Shown: piece by piece, positions 36,314 through 44,801 of the stretch | How the letters are laid out: each line of letters opens with the position of its first letter | Position numbering within the stretch: position 1 is the first letter of the stretch | NCBI GenBank assembly: GCA_937907705.1 | Contig: CALCVP010000031.1 | Location: 255,566 to 319,565 of the forward strand | Length of the DNA stretch: 64,000 bases | DNA from: an uncultured Prevotella sp. | GTDB lineage: Bacteria > Bacteroidota > Bacteroidia > Bacteroidales > Bacteroidaceae | Direction: 5' to 3' | Notes under the pieces: model-generated | What the model was told of the DNA's origin: nothing | The model's input: the letters and a program-made list of their open reading frames with translations, nothing else | The model's database searches: none | Position numbers and translations under genes: made by a program

Positions 36314-37258
36314 TTATGAGTATCTGAGAATCTGTCCCGGGCGTATGCGCATGCTCTTGGTGATGTGGTTAAGGCGGCAAAGGTCGCTCACAGATACGTT
36401 ACGCACGCGTGCGATTGTTTCCAAAGTCTCGCCTCGTTTAACCTTATGATAGCGTATTTCGGCAGTCTCAGCCACTTCGCTTTGAGACTTTCTTACCGAT
36501 CTGCTGTCTGTCAAGTTAGGCATGCTGGTATCGTTTACTCTACCGCTATTGTTGTTGGCCAACTCAGATTCTCTGTTGTATGAGCTGCGGCGGAACATAT
36601 ATGCATCGGCTGTTACATCCTGGTTTTTGAAGTCGAAGAGCAAGGCCGGGTTGAGTGCTACGCCACACAGGCGTGTCTCAAAGTGCAAGTGGGAACCCGT
36701 GCTCCTGCCGGTGTTGCCGCCAAGACCGATAGGTTCGCCCGCCCTTACAGTCTGGTTTTCCTCTACCAGCTGCTTGGACATGTGCCCGTAGATAGTTTCC
36801 AAACCGTTGTAGTGGCGTATTACCACATAGTTTCCATATCCTTGTGCTTCGTATTTTACTATTCTTACTTTGCCACTGAATGCGGCACGGATGGTATCGC
36901 CTATATATACCTTGATGTCAAGGCCCTTGTGCATGCGCCCCCAACGGCTTCCGTAGTTGGAAGTGATAATTCTACTGGTAGTAGGCATGCAGAAGTGTTT
37001 GAGATTTATGCGGAAAGAGTCTGGCAGTTGGGTTGCTCTGTGAGCGTAGCGGTTGTTCCACTCGTTGTAGAGTTGTGCCGAAGGTGCGGCAGCTTGTTCT
37101 TTATTGATGATGCTTTGTAGTGCGAAAGTGTCTACTGCTTTCATTTTCTTGTCGATGGGGGCCTGTCTTGCAAGCAGGTCTTGTGCAGTAGCGCAGGTTG
37201 CAGTAAGTGCCAAAAAAGTTGTTATAGCAAAAGTTTTTATAGTCTTTCTTAAACGCAT
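36314..37258 (-). CDS. M23 peptidase with C-terminal LysM
   Basis: 314 residues from the ATG at 37258, which begins a signal peptide (MRLRKTIKTFAITTFLALTATCATA); a start at 37330 would place 24 odd residues before it. The M23 (lysostaphin-type) domain spans about 95-225, with zinc ligands H110 and D114 (HKGLD) and H190/H192 (HLHF). A Ser/Asn-rich linker leads to one LysM (about 265-312: YHKVKRGETLETIARVRNVSVSDLCRLN). It would cut peptidoglycan cross-links in the periplasm, or act as an activator. All key residues are present. A leftward -7 element is at 37364-37371. Confidence 0.92.
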   Translation of the reverse strand: MRLRKTIKTFAITTFLALTATCATAQDLLARQAPIDKKMKAVDTFALQSIINKEQAAAPSAQLYNEWNNRYAHRATQLPDSFRINLKHFCMPTTSRIITSNYGSRWGRMHKGLDIKVYIGDTIRAAFSGKVRIVKYEAQGYGNYVVIRHYNGLETIYGHMSKQLVEENQTVRAGEPIGLGGNTGRSTGSHLHFETRLCGVALNPALLFDFKNQDVTADAYMFRRSSYNRESELANNNSGRVNDTSMPNLTDSRSVRKSQSEVAETAEIRYHKVKRGETLETIARVRNVSVSDLCRLNHITKSMRIRPGQILRYS

Positions 37259-37363
37259 AAATATTGTTTTTATTAGTAAATAGGATGGTGGCGGGTTTCC
37301 ACAAAGATGAAAACAGACGGAAAGGAACACCTTTCTTCGGTAACGTTTTCATCACAACTTTTG

Positions 37364-37371
37364 CAAAGATA
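37364..37371 (-). promoter_or_regulatory. -7 element of the M23 peptidase gene
   Basis: Reverse strand TATCTTTG, full match to TAnnTTTG, about 105 bp before the start codon. -33 element not clear. Confidence 0.55.
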
Positions 37372-37560
37372 GTAAAAAAAACTGTACGTTGTTCACTTGT
37401 TAACAACTTTATCAACACTTTAACATAATGCTTTCAGAATGTAACAATGTGTAATTGAACAACTTATGTTGTTAAAATGTTGCTTTTATCGAATTGTTGC
37501 CATATTTTGTAGTCAATGAAGGGGCATTTCAAGGATATTTCTTTTGTGTGGCAAGAGGGC

Positions 37561-37669
37561 TGCAACTGGTTTGCGACAGCTATGCTCTTGGATGACGATA
37601 ACTATGCAATCAGTTTGTAATAGCTATGCAATCGGGCAGCGACAGCTATGCTCTTGTGCGGCGGCAACT
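37561..37669. repeat. Mosaic repeat cluster E
   Basis: Contains ACAGCTATGCTCTTG twice (about 37576 and 37642), CTATGCAATCAG, and the shared word TAGCTATGCAATC at 37621-37633, identical to two sites in cluster B. Confidence 0.7.
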
Positions 37670-37700
37670 TTTATATGCCTTTGCGGTAAGGGCACAAAAA

Positions 37701-37734
37701 AAGGCTGAAACCCATGTTTATGAGTCTCAGCCTT
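37701..37734 (-). terminator. Terminator of the Hsp20 gene
   Basis: AAGGCTGA (37701-37708) pairs with TCAGCCTT (37727-37734). On the leftward strand a run of seven T follows. Confidence 0.75.
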
Positions 37735-37826
37735 GCTTTTATTATCAACTGACCTTTCGTATTGATTGCTGCGTCAAAGCATTGTCGGTTGTTGCGTATA
37801 AGCTGTTAAAGATGATAGTTGTCAGC

Positions 37827-38252
37827 TTATTTCACTTCAATCTGACGAGTTGTTTCAGCAGGAGCTTTCTCTACTTTAGGCAAGTCGATAGTCAAAACAC
37901 CATCGTTAACTTTAGCTGCAATCTTTTCTTTGTCTACATCATCAGGCAAGAGCAATGTTTGTTCATACTTGCTGTAAGCAAATTCACGACGCAGATAGTG
38001 CTCTTTCTTGTTCTCATCCTTCTTTTCGGCTTTGCTTTCCATCTTGATGTGCAAGTTGCCTTCATTGTCTATATTGATGTTGAAGTCATCACTCTTCATT
38101 CCAGGAGCGGCAAGTTCAACTGTATAGTCTTTGTCGGTTTCCTTTACGTTGATAGCTGGAGCTGTAGCATTAGCCTTTACCATGAAATCATTGTTAAAGA
38201 AGTCGTTGAATACATCAGGCATCCAAGTGTTTCTATTCATAAGTGTTGACAT
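37827..38252 (-). CDS. Hsp20 / alpha-crystallin small heat-shock protein
   Basis: 141 residues. The alpha-crystallin domain covers about 30-125: APAINVKETDKDYTVELAAPGMKSDDFNINIDNEGNLHIKMES, then FAYSKYEQTLLLPDDVDKEKIAAKVNDGVLTIDLPK with the family's GVLTIxLPK. The tail REVK-like RQIEVK supplies an I-x-V motif that docks neighbouring dimers. It is an ATP-independent cytosolic holdase for unfolding proteins. The start has a strong GGAGG Shine-Dalgarno sequence 12 bp upstream, unusual in this phylum where AT-rich leaders are normal. This suggests high or heat-inducible translation. A terminator lies at 37701-37734. Confidence 0.95.
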   Translation of the reverse strand: MSTLMNRNTWMPDVFNDFFNNDFMVKANATAPAINVKETDKDYTVELAAPGMKSDDFNINIDNEGNLHIKMESKAEKKDENKKEHYLRREFAYSKYEQTLLLPDDVDKEKIAAKVNDGVLTIDLPKVEKAPAETTRQIEVK

Positions 38253-38567
38253 AATATAAATCCTCCGTTTTATTTTATTCTTTATTTATCTTTGGAAGGT
38301 TTTGCTTGCCGCTTCGCATTGCTTTCGTTTTGCTTTTGCGGTGTGGTTGGTTTCAGGTTGCTTGCCCTTGGCCAACTGCCTTCCTTGATTGTTCCTTGCT
38401 GTTGCTCAGAACTTTCACTTGTCATTATGCAAAAGGTGTGCCATAGACAAATGTTGTCAGAATGTCTTTTATTATTGACAAATAGTCAGTAATGATTAAA
38501 TATTTTAATGATTACGGGGCTGTTTATATGTTAATATGTCATTGTTTGAGGTTTAGTCCAAGCAGGT
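38253..38567. other. Intergenic region upstream of Hsp20
   Basis: 315 bp between Hsp20 and the transporter gene, both leftward. Apart from the GGAGG site before Hsp20 I see no clear promoter element, repeat or gene. Confidence 0.5.
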
Positions 38568-39527
38568 TTACCACTTCAGGCTTCCATACTTCTCTTTGTA
38601 CCACAGTTGCCAGGCATTGAGCAGGTTCTGCCAAATGACGTAAGCACAAGGTGCCACGGCAGCAGTAGGATTAAGAAAGGTGATGGTAAGCCAAATGCCC
38701 ACCATGGTGTTTTTCTGTCCGAGCGCCTGTCCTGCGCTGATGCTTTGCCCATAGCAGTGGCCCACAGCCTTGCCAATGCTGAAGAGCACGACAGTAACAA
38801 GGATGGGGAGAAGAATAAGCCATGCCATTGTGCCGCCCGATACAGCCGATGTCAGGATGTTATGCAGGGTGAGTCCCATCATGATAGACAGGTTGAAACC
38901 CCACATGTAGAATGCCAAGTTCTTCTGCTGCTTGATTTTGTTGGCCACTTTGGGCAGGTATTTGCGGGTGAGCAGTGCCAGGCATAGCGGCAATAGCAGT
39001 ACGGTTACCACTCTTTTCAGTATCATGAAGAATGCAAAGGCAAAGGTAATGTCTGCCCCTTTTTCCACCATAGGGAAGAAAAACGGTATGATGATAGAGG
39101 TTACGATGTTGGCAATAATGGTGTAGACCGTCAGCGAGGCGATGCTGCCGCCTAACTTCTCTGTAATGACCGGTGCTGCCGCTGCGGTAGGGCAGATGAC
39201 ACAGATGAATACTCCCTCCAAGATAATCTTTACTTCGGGGTCGGTGGTCAGCGTGATGGCAAATACCAACAGTGCCGACAGTGCGGTGCGTATGCCCTGC
39301 AACCAGAAGTGCCATACGCGCGGACGGAGGTCGTCTATCTGTATCTTGCAGAAGGTAACGTAAAGCATGCAGAAGATAACCACTGGCAGCAGTTTCAGTA
39401 TGTAAGGCCCTACTGCAAGTCCAAAAGGCTCCAATGGGGGCGTGAAAGTAAACAGCAGGTAGACACACGCGCCAAAAAGCATGGAGCAAGGCAGCGTCCA
39501 TTTCTTGATAAAACCGATAATACTCAT
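38568..39527 (-). CDS. BASS-family (bile acid:sodium symporter-like) transporter
   Basis: 319 residues with about ten hydrophobic segments: CSMLFGACVYLLFTF, LKLLPVVIFCMLYVTF, ALSALLVFAITL, then the motif VICPTAAAAPVITEKLGGSIASLTVYT and, in the second repeat, MVGIWLTITFLNPTAAVAPCAYVIWQN. The two similar discontinuous helices with Pro fit the two-repeat fold of the BASS/SBF family. These proteins import organic anions with sodium; the substrate here is not predictable. The gene has its own promoter (39600-39607) followed at once by a long hairpin in the leader. Confidence 0.82.
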   Translation of the reverse strand: MSIIGFIKKWTLPCSMLFGACVYLLFTFTPPLEPFGLAVGPYILKLLPVVIFCMLYVTFCKIQIDDLRPRVWHFWLQGIRTALSALLVFAITLTTDPEVKIILEGVFICVICPTAAAAPVITEKLGGSIASLTVYTIIANIVTSIIIPFFFPMVEKGADITFAFAFFMILKRVVTVLLLPLCLALLTRKYLPKVANKIKQQKNLAFYMWGFNLSIMMGLTLHNILTSAVSGGTMAWLILLPILVTVVLFSIGKAVGHCYGQSISAGQALGQKNTMVGIWLTITFLNPTAAVAPCAYVIWQNLLNAWQLWYKEKYGSLKW

Positions 39528-39566
39528 AAACTAATACCTATTTAATTATACATATAAAGGTTGATA

Positions 39567-39599
39567 CGCCCATCAGAAAACACTGTTTTCTGATGGGCG
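39567..39599 (-). promoter_or_regulatory. 15-bp hairpin at the 5' end of the transporter transcript
   Basis: 39567-39581 (CGCCCATCAGAAAAC) pairs exactly with 39585-39599 around a 3-base loop. It lies between the -7 element at 39600-39607 and the start at 39527. It could terminate the upstream glycosyltransferase transcript or cap the transporter mRNA. Confidence 0.7.
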
Positions 39600-39607
39600 C
39601 AAAATTA
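39600..39607 (-). promoter_or_regulatory. -7 element of the transporter gene
   Basis: Reverse strand TAATTTTG, a match to TAnnTTTG, 73 bp before the start. Confidence 0.5.
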
Positions 39608-39632
39608 TGTATTAATTCTGATATACAATGAT

Positions 39633-40586
39633 TTAATGTGTTAATAGATATAATTTTCTGTATAGCAGATACAGGCCATTGGCTACTTTATAGGGCCATG
39701 GGCGCATGAAAGCCTGCCAGATAAGTCGGCAAATCCAGCCTTTTGGCTGATACTGGAGCCATGTGTTGACCAATTGCATGGGCAACTGATTGCGGCGAAT
39801 GGTGCGTACGGCATTCAGCATGCCTATGTGTAAGGCAGTGCGATAAGTGGCTTGCGTGTCGTGGGTGGTAAAGAAATCATACACTACCTGATTGGCCTTG
39901 AGATATGATACGGCATGTTTCTCAGACATGTTGTTGGTGTAAGACGACAGGTTGGCGGTGTTGTAATAGTACACCGTGCAGTCTATCGTGGTTCGTTGGG
40001 CAAAAAACAGCAGACGCGGAATGACAGAGTAGTCTTCGCCATAGTCGATGCCCGGCAGCATGTTGATGCCATGCCCGGTGTAGAGTGTGCGCTTGTAGAG
40101 ACGTGCCCACACATGGTTGGCCACAATGTTTTGGCAGAGCACCCTCCTTAGATACTTGCGGGGATTGCCTATGGGCGTAGGAGGCGTGGTTGCGGAAAGC
40201 CCCTTCTTGCCCACCTCTTGATACGCCCCGTCTACCATGTCTGCCCCTGTGGCTTGCATCTGTCTGGCCAATAGCTCCACAGCATCGGTGGGCAGACAGT
40301 CATCGCTGTCTACATGCATCAGTGCAAAGCCTGTGGCCAGGCTGACCGCTCTGGCGCGCGTGGCTCCCAACCCCATGTTGCGCTCATTGCAGACGATGTG
40401 TATCTGTGGCTGGCGGTGCGGATAGTGCGCAGCCACTTCACGCAACAGGGCGATGCTGCGGTCTGGAGTGCAGTCGTTGACAAAGATGTACTCTATGTCT
40501 TTATAAGTTTGCTCAAAGAGCGATTGCGCACATCTTGCTATGTATTTTTCCACCCCATAGACGGGCACAAGTACAGAAACGGTCAT
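39633..40586 (-). CDS. GT2 family glycosyltransferase
   Basis: 317 residues, GT-A fold family 2: SVLVPVYGVEKYIARCAQSLFEQTY, IEYIFVNDCTPDRSI, ERNMGLGATRARAV, and the DxD motif MHVDSDD. After it comes VELLARQMQATGADMVDGAYQEVG, and a C-terminal helical part (PMQLVNTWLQYQPKGWICRLIWQAFMRPW) that may touch the membrane. It sits last in a leftward cluster with a GT-C-like membrane protein, HAD phosphatase and UbiA-type enzyme, which suggests a role in polysaccharide or glycolipid assembly. Donor and acceptor unknown. Confidence 0.9.
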   Translation of the reverse strand: MTVSVLVPVYGVEKYIARCAQSLFEQTYKDIEYIFVNDCTPDRSIALLREVAAHYPHRQPQIHIVCNERNMGLGATRARAVSLATGFALMHVDSDDCLPTDAVELLARQMQATGADMVDGAYQEVGKKGLSATTPPTPIGNPRKYLRRVLCQNIVANHVWARLYKRTLYTGHGINMLPGIDYGEDYSVIPRLLFFAQRTTIDCTVYYYNTANLSSYTNNMSEKHAVSYLKANQVVYDFFTTHDTQATYRTALHIGMLNAVRTIRRNQLPMQLVNTWLQYQPKGWICRLIWQAFMRPWPYKVANGLYLLYRKLYLLTH

Positions 40587-40647
40587 AAGATTGCTAATGT
40601 GAGTGTATGAAATGTGGTGTCATGTCCCTATTGATGTGCCGTGGTGC

Positions 40648-42087
40648 TTAGCCCACCAGATAGCCCACAAGCAGTGTGCCGTTGTAAATCCAGAGGTACA
40701 AGGTGAGCAACAGCAGCAGGCAGCGCAAGCCTGTGGCCCACTTGGTGGTCTGCACCTGCTTGACAAGATAAGCCATAGCAATAGGCAAGGCAAACAGCCA
40801 GTGGGCAGCCATGATATAGACTTCGTTGATGCCAAAGCCCAAGCCCATGTGCAACAGCATGTCGAAGGCAAAGCCAGACAGCACCATCCACAAGAAGCGT
40901 GAGCGGCGGCCGCACCACACTCCCAACAAAAATAGTACTACGACAAGGCCTTCTAACACATAGCTGACAGCCCAGTTGTAACGCACTATGACAGGACGTG
41001 AGCGCAAGGTGTCTTCCAGCAGATGGTCTTTGTGTAGCTGTATGGATTCGCCAAACAAGTTTTCTATGGCTGTTTGCGTGCGTGAAGTGGTCTCGTCGGT
41101 CCACCTCATAAACTCACCGTTGCCCATAGGCTTGCCGGTATGCTTGTTCCAAGGCTGCTTGTGGTCAGCTTTGTATTTGGCTTTGGCACGCTTCTTCATC
41201 TCGGTGTCAAAGGCTTTCTTCAGCTCTGTGGTGTCTTTGATGCCCACGGTGTCGGCAAAGGCTTGGAAATTCTTCTGCTTCTCGGCAGCCGCCTTCTTTG
41301 CTTTCTGTGTATGGCGTGCCATCTCATGGGGCCACACAAAGGTGTGGTACTCCCAGCGGGCAAAGCCCCATATCAGGGCAGAAGGCAGAATAACGGCCGA
41401 CAGAAAATACTTTAACTTGAAAAACTGCTTGCCGTTGGTAAACAGTGCGTATAGAAATGTCTTGATGCCATTGCTCAGTGTAACGCCGGCTGTGATGAAA
41501 AACAGCAGCCATGTCTGCTTGACGGTAAACGGCTTGCCCTGCTGCATCTTGCGACCTGCCAGATAAACAGACAGCAACAGCAGACACATGGATATACAGA
41601 AATGGTCGGGTACGATGAGTGTTACCAATATATAGCCGAACGAGAAGAACAGAGCCGAGAGCAAAGTGGCGTCGAAGCGGCGCAGCTGAACTACCTCGCG
41701 CAGGGTGCGGTAGAGAAAAATGTAAGCGTAGAAGCCACACACCAGCAGGGGCACAGCCACGATAAACTGTACCAGATTGACATCAAATGTGGACATGCAC
41801 CACTTGTTGAGCATAGACAACGGCCACACCATAAACGAGAGTAACGGGTGGCGGTAGACATTATAGTTGGCCTCCCAGTAAGTTACCATAGAGTAGGTGA
41901 TGGGGTCGAAACCCGAAATGGTGAAGTTCTTCACGAACACATTCCAATGCCCGGTGCCCGTATGGGTAAACAACTTGAAAAATTTTGCGATGATGCACGT
42001 GTGCAGTCCTATCAGCACTACTAATGCAATGGCTGCCGAGAGCCACTCTTCACGCTTGACACGTAACAGTTGTAGCAGTTTCTTCAT
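40648..42087 (-). CDS. Polytopic membrane protein, GT-C-like (DUF6080-like)
   Basis: 479 residues with about ten membrane segments (LSAAIALVVLIGLHTCIIA; LVQFIVAVPLLVCGFYAYIF; LLSALFFSFGYILVTLIV; AVSYVLEGLVVVLFLLGVWCG; TGLRCLLLLLTLYLWIYNG). A long soluble Lys-rich stretch lies in the middle (about 265-370, MARHTQKAKKAAAEKQKNF). The early loop carries acidic residues and YWEANYNVYRHPLLSF. From memory it resembles the Bacteroidales DUF6080 family; this is unverified. Polyprenol-dependent GT-C glycosyltransferases share the plan. Its neighbours (UbiA-type phosphoribosyltransferase and HAD phosphatase) could supply a polyprenyl-phospho-pentose donor. Function is inferred only from context. Confidence 0.65.
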   Translation of the reverse strand: MKKLLQLLRVKREEWLSAAIALVVLIGLHTCIIAKFFKLFTHTGTGHWNVFVKNFTISGFDPITYSMVTYWEANYNVYRHPLLSFMVWPLSMLNKWCMSTFDVNLVQFIVAVPLLVCGFYAYIFLYRTLREVVQLRRFDATLLSALFFSFGYILVTLIVPDHFCISMCLLLLSVYLAGRKMQQGKPFTVKQTWLLFFITAGVTLSNGIKTFLYALFTNGKQFFKLKYFLSAVILPSALIWGFARWEYHTFVWPHEMARHTQKAKKAAAEKQKNFQAFADTVGIKDTTELKKAFDTEMKKRAKAKYKADHKQPWNKHTGKPMGNGEFMRWTDETTSRTQTAIENLFGESIQLHKDHLLEDTLRSRPVIVRYNWAVSYVLEGLVVVLFLLGVWCGRRSRFLWMVLSGFAFDMLLHMGLGFGINEVYIMAAHWLFALPIAMAYLVKQVQTTKWATGLRCLLLLLTLYLWIYNGTLLVGYLVG

Positions 42088-42156
42088 ATTCTTATAGTCT
42101 GTAATTACTTGTATGATGGATAAATGGACAGCATTTAAAGTATAAGCCTGTCCTGC

Positions 42157-42762
42157 TTAATCTCTGAATGGCTTGTAGTAAGCCTCATTGGCAAAGTCGA
42201 GCAGTTGGGTGTCGCCCCGGCTGTCACCAAATGCCACCAGATAGTATTGCTTGCGGTCGGGAAACAGTTGCAGCAGGCGCGTAACCTTCTCCTTGCCGTA
42301 GCAGTTGCGTGTAAGGAAACGGCCCGTAAGCACCCCTTCTCTTACTTCAGGCATGGTGCCCAACACAAATCCTACACCGTAAGAAGCCACAAACGGTTCC
42401 ACCCAGTTGTTGAGACTGGCACTTACCACTACCACCTTGCTGCCTTCGGCCATGGCTTGCCGCAGCATGGCCACGCCTTTCGGGCGCATGATGGCGGCAT
42501 ATTGTGTGGCATAGCGGCGGCAGAGGTCGTTGAATGCTTCAAGAGTCATGCCTCCAAAGCAGTGGGCAAACACGCGTTGCTTGGCTTTTCCGTTGTTGTA
42601 CAAACCCATCTTCATGGCTACCAGCAGCGGCAAAAAGCGCAGTAGGCACAGCAGCAATCCTTTGGTGCCCCGCGCAAAGCGTATGATGCCTATCAGCGTA
42701 TCGCAGTTGGTGAGCGTTCCGTCAAAGTCGAACGCATAAATCTTTTTGCTGAAATCGCTCAT
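42157..42762 (-). CDS. HAD-IB family phosphatase
   Basis: 201 residues with the HAD signature FDFDGTLTN (nucleophile D12, acid D14), motif II VVVVSASLNNW, a Lys in GKEKVTRL and motif III VAFGDSRGDTQLLDFA. The helical cap between motifs I and II has Cys/Phe-rich text (GLLLCLLRFLPLLVAMK). HAD-IB proteins include phosphoserine phosphatase and enzymes fused to UbiA prenyltransferases. The gene lies only 9 bp after a UbiA-type gene. The likely task is dephosphorylating the polyprenylphosphoryl-phosphoribose that enzyme makes. A general sugar-phosphate phosphatase is the alternative. Confidence 0.88.
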   Translation of the reverse strand: MSDFSKKIYAFDFDGTLTNCDTLIGIIRFARGTKGLLLCLLRFLPLLVAMKMGLYNNGKAKQRVFAHCFGGMTLEAFNDLCRRYATQYAAIMRPKGVAMLRQAMAEGSKVVVVSASLNNWVEPFVASYGVGFVLGTMPEVREGVLTGRFLTRNCYGKEKVTRLLQLFPDRKQYYLVAFGDSRGDTQLLDFANEAYYKPFRD

Positions 42763-42771
42763 GATACCTGT

Positions 42772-43671
42772 CTATTTAAACATGGGGATAATATAGATCA
42801 GCACTAAGAAGGTGAGTGCCCAGCACACCACCACTGCCTGTGTAAAGCGGTCTTGCAGCATCATCTTGGTAGGGTCGCCACTCTTCTTGTCTACCACAGT
42901 AATCTGTATGTAGCGCAGCAGACCCAACAGTACAAACACCGAGGTAAGGTAAAGCAAGTCTGAGTGGAAGCGCTGGGTAATCTCCGGCGATACCGTGTAC
43001 ATGATGTAGCACACCAGTGTAACAGATGCCGTGATGGTAATGGCCTGGTTGATAAACGTGAGATTGTAGCGAATGGTATTTTTCCGGGGTGGCTCACCCG
43101 TCTCGTTCATGCGCAACACGTCATCGCGGCGCTTGGCAAACGAGAGAAACAGTGTGAGCAAGAAGGTCATCAGCACCAGCCAGTTGCTCAGCACAATGTC
43201 GGTGGCGGCACCGCCGGCCAATGCTCTGAGCACAAAGCCGAAGGCTATGATGCACACGTCTACAATGGCATGCTGCTTGAGCCAGGCACAGTAGAGCAGG
43301 TTCAGTACAAAGTAAATGAGAATGATAAGGCCCACCAACTGTGTGTGCTGCCAGTCGGGCAGCAGCAGTAGGGATGCCAACGACAGTACTACCATGAAAG
43401 CCATCAAGCCATAGGCCTGCCCAACGCTGACAGCACCCGATGCGATAGGGCGATGACACTTGACGGGATGACGGCGGTCGGCATCCATGTCTATGATGTC
43501 GTTGAAGCAGTAAATGGACGAGGCTATAAAGCTGAATGCCATAAAGCTGACGACAGAGGCTTTGATGTCGGCAGGGTCGAGCAAGCTACCGCCGAAGAAC
43601 ATGGGCAGCAGCACGAATACATTCTTGAGCCACTGCTTGGGCCGGATAAGTTTTAGCATGTTGCGATACAT
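42772..43671 (-). CDS. UbiA-family, decaprenyl-phosphate phosphoribosyltransferase-like
   Basis: 299 residues from the ATG at 43671. The frame stays open to 44436, but that part is the antisense shadow of the acyltransferase gene and is rejected. About eight membrane helices. The first catalytic motif is N57-D58-x-x-D61-x-x-x-D65 (NDIIDMDADRRHPVK) with CHRPIASG after it. The second region is LSFAKRRDDVLR. K and R residues after NDxxDxxxD, and the opening LIRPKQWLKNVFVLLP, are characteristic of the phosphoribosyltransferase branch rather than ubiquinone enzymes. The reaction would be polyprenyl phosphate plus PRPP giving polyprenylphosphoryl-5-phosphoribose, a donor precursor for pentose-containing glycans. 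The HAD phosphatase gene is 9 bp downstream. Confidence 0.85.
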   Translation of the reverse strand: MYRNMLKLIRPKQWLKNVFVLLPMFFGGSLLDPADIKASVVSFMAFSFIASSIYCFNDIIDMDADRRHPVKCHRPIASGAVSVGQAYGLMAFMVVLSLASLLLLPDWQHTQLVGLIILIYFVLNLLYCAWLKQHAIVDVCIIAFGFVLRALAGGAATDIVLSNWLVLMTFLLTLFLSFAKRRDDVLRMNETGEPPRKNTIRYNLTFINQAITITASVTLVCYIMYTVSPEITQRFHSDLLYLTSVFVLLGLLRYIQITVVDKKSGDPTKMMLQDRFTQAVVVCWALTFLVLIYIIPMFK

Positions 43672-43787
43672 AGGCAACGGTTTTTTGAATGGTGATAAAA
43701 TAATGAAGCAACAAGAGGCTTGCAGCCATTTAAAGTAGCCTTTCTGGCCACGCATCAGTCTTTTGCAGTGTAGCCCTTGGCTGGGCG

Positions 43788-44801
43788 TTAGGTTCTCTTT
43801 TGCTTCTTCTTGAACAATGTTTTGTCTATCAGTGTGTGCAGCAGCCATGCCAGCGGTATGCTGACGGCAACCATAAGCGTTGCCGTGGCTGCATAGCCTA
43901 ACTTGTAGGGCGTAAGGTAGCGCAGCACAAAATGTATGTGTATGAGGTACAACTCCAGGCTGATGCCTCCTATAAAGGCTAACATCTTGTTGATACACAG
44001 GGGGGTGCGGTGCAGCAACTGTGTAAAAAGTATCAGACTGCTGAGTGTCAACGGTATGTAGACCATGCGCTCCAAGAACAGCGGAAAGTGGCCGCGCCAT
44101 TCGCGTTCGAATTCTACGCACATGGACAAGCTCAGCACAAAGGCAATCAGCAGCAGCCAAATGGTGGCACCGCTGAGCTGCTCTTGCCGCTTTACCACTT
44201 GCCCGAAGTTGATACCAATGAGGAAAACGGGAATACGGCTGAAGAATATCTCCAAGTGTCCTACGGCTTGATGGACAGGTGGAAAATACTGCACCATGAC
44301 CGCTACCACCATGAATACGGCTGCCAACCACTGGTAAGCAGGGTGGCGACTGATTAACCGCATGTAGGCTGGCGCAAAGGTGTACATCAGCATGATGGAA
44401 GGGATGAACCAAAAAGAAAGGTCGTCGACACGCCAAAAACTCCAGTTGACAGCTATGTTGAGCACCAAGTTGAGCGCATCGGGACTATAACCTCCGCCAT
44501 CTGTTTGCAGATAGTTGGGTATATAGAAGGCACAAGCCATAATCAGCCAGGCAGGATAGATGCGCTTGTAGCGGTGAACAAAGAAGTGCTTGAGGTCGCT
44601 GTTGCGTGTCCATGAGTACCAAAGACCTATGCCACTGAGAAACAAGAACATGTCTACACCTACATTGCCACAGCGGTTAAAACCGAAAAACGGATTGCTG
44701 CGTGGCATGCCGACATGGAACAGCATGACGAAAATCATGGCCAAGCCCATCAGTTGGGAACGGTAAGTACTGAGGTCAGACAGCAAAATAGGTTTTCTCA
44801 T
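43788..44801 (-). CDS. Acyltransferase 3 family membrane protein (1)
   Basis: 337 residues from the ATG at 44801, which overlaps the stop of the upstream acyltransferase (ATGA); a longer frame to 44852 lies inside that gene. About ten helices. The opening YRSQLMGLAMIFVMLFHVGMPRSN and DMFLFLSGIGLWYSWTRN are standard for acyltransferase 3, with the conserved His in MLFHVG. LELYLIHIHFVLRYL lies near the end. These enzymes move acetyl or other acyl groups across the inner membrane onto sugars of O-antigen, capsule or peptidoglycan. It is translationally coupled to a second member of the family. Confidence 0.9.
   Translation of the reverse strand: MRKPILLSDLSTYRSQLMGLAMIFVMLFHVGMPRSNPFFGFNRCGNVGVDMFLFLSGIGLWYSWTRNSDLKHFFVHRYKRIYPAWLIMACAFYIPNYLQTDGGGYSPDALNLVLNIAVNWSFWRVDDLSFWFIPSIMLMYTFAPAYMRLISRHPAYQWLAAVFMVVAVMVQYFPPVHQAVGHLEIFFSRIPVFLIGINFGQVVKRQEQLSGATIWLLLIAFVLSLSMCVEFEREWRGHFPLFLERMVYIPLTLSSLILFTQLLHRTPLCINKMLAFIGGISLELYLIHIHFVLRYLTPYKLGYAATATLMVAVSIPLAWLLHTLIDKTLFKKKQKRT

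Larger units (their letters stand above)
37259..37826. other. Intergenic region between M23 peptidase and Hsp20 genes
   Basis: 568 bp. It holds the M23 promoter element (37364-37371), repeat cluster E (37561-37669) and the Hsp20 terminator (37701-37734). A frame crossing 37626-38249 is antisense to Hsp20 and is not a gene. Confidence 0.6.

Noticed and set aside
43672..44436. N-terminal extension of the UbiA-type protein by 255 residues
   Set aside because: The extension is antisense to the acyltransferase gene and lacks UbiA features; the ATG at 43671 gives a standard-length enzyme.
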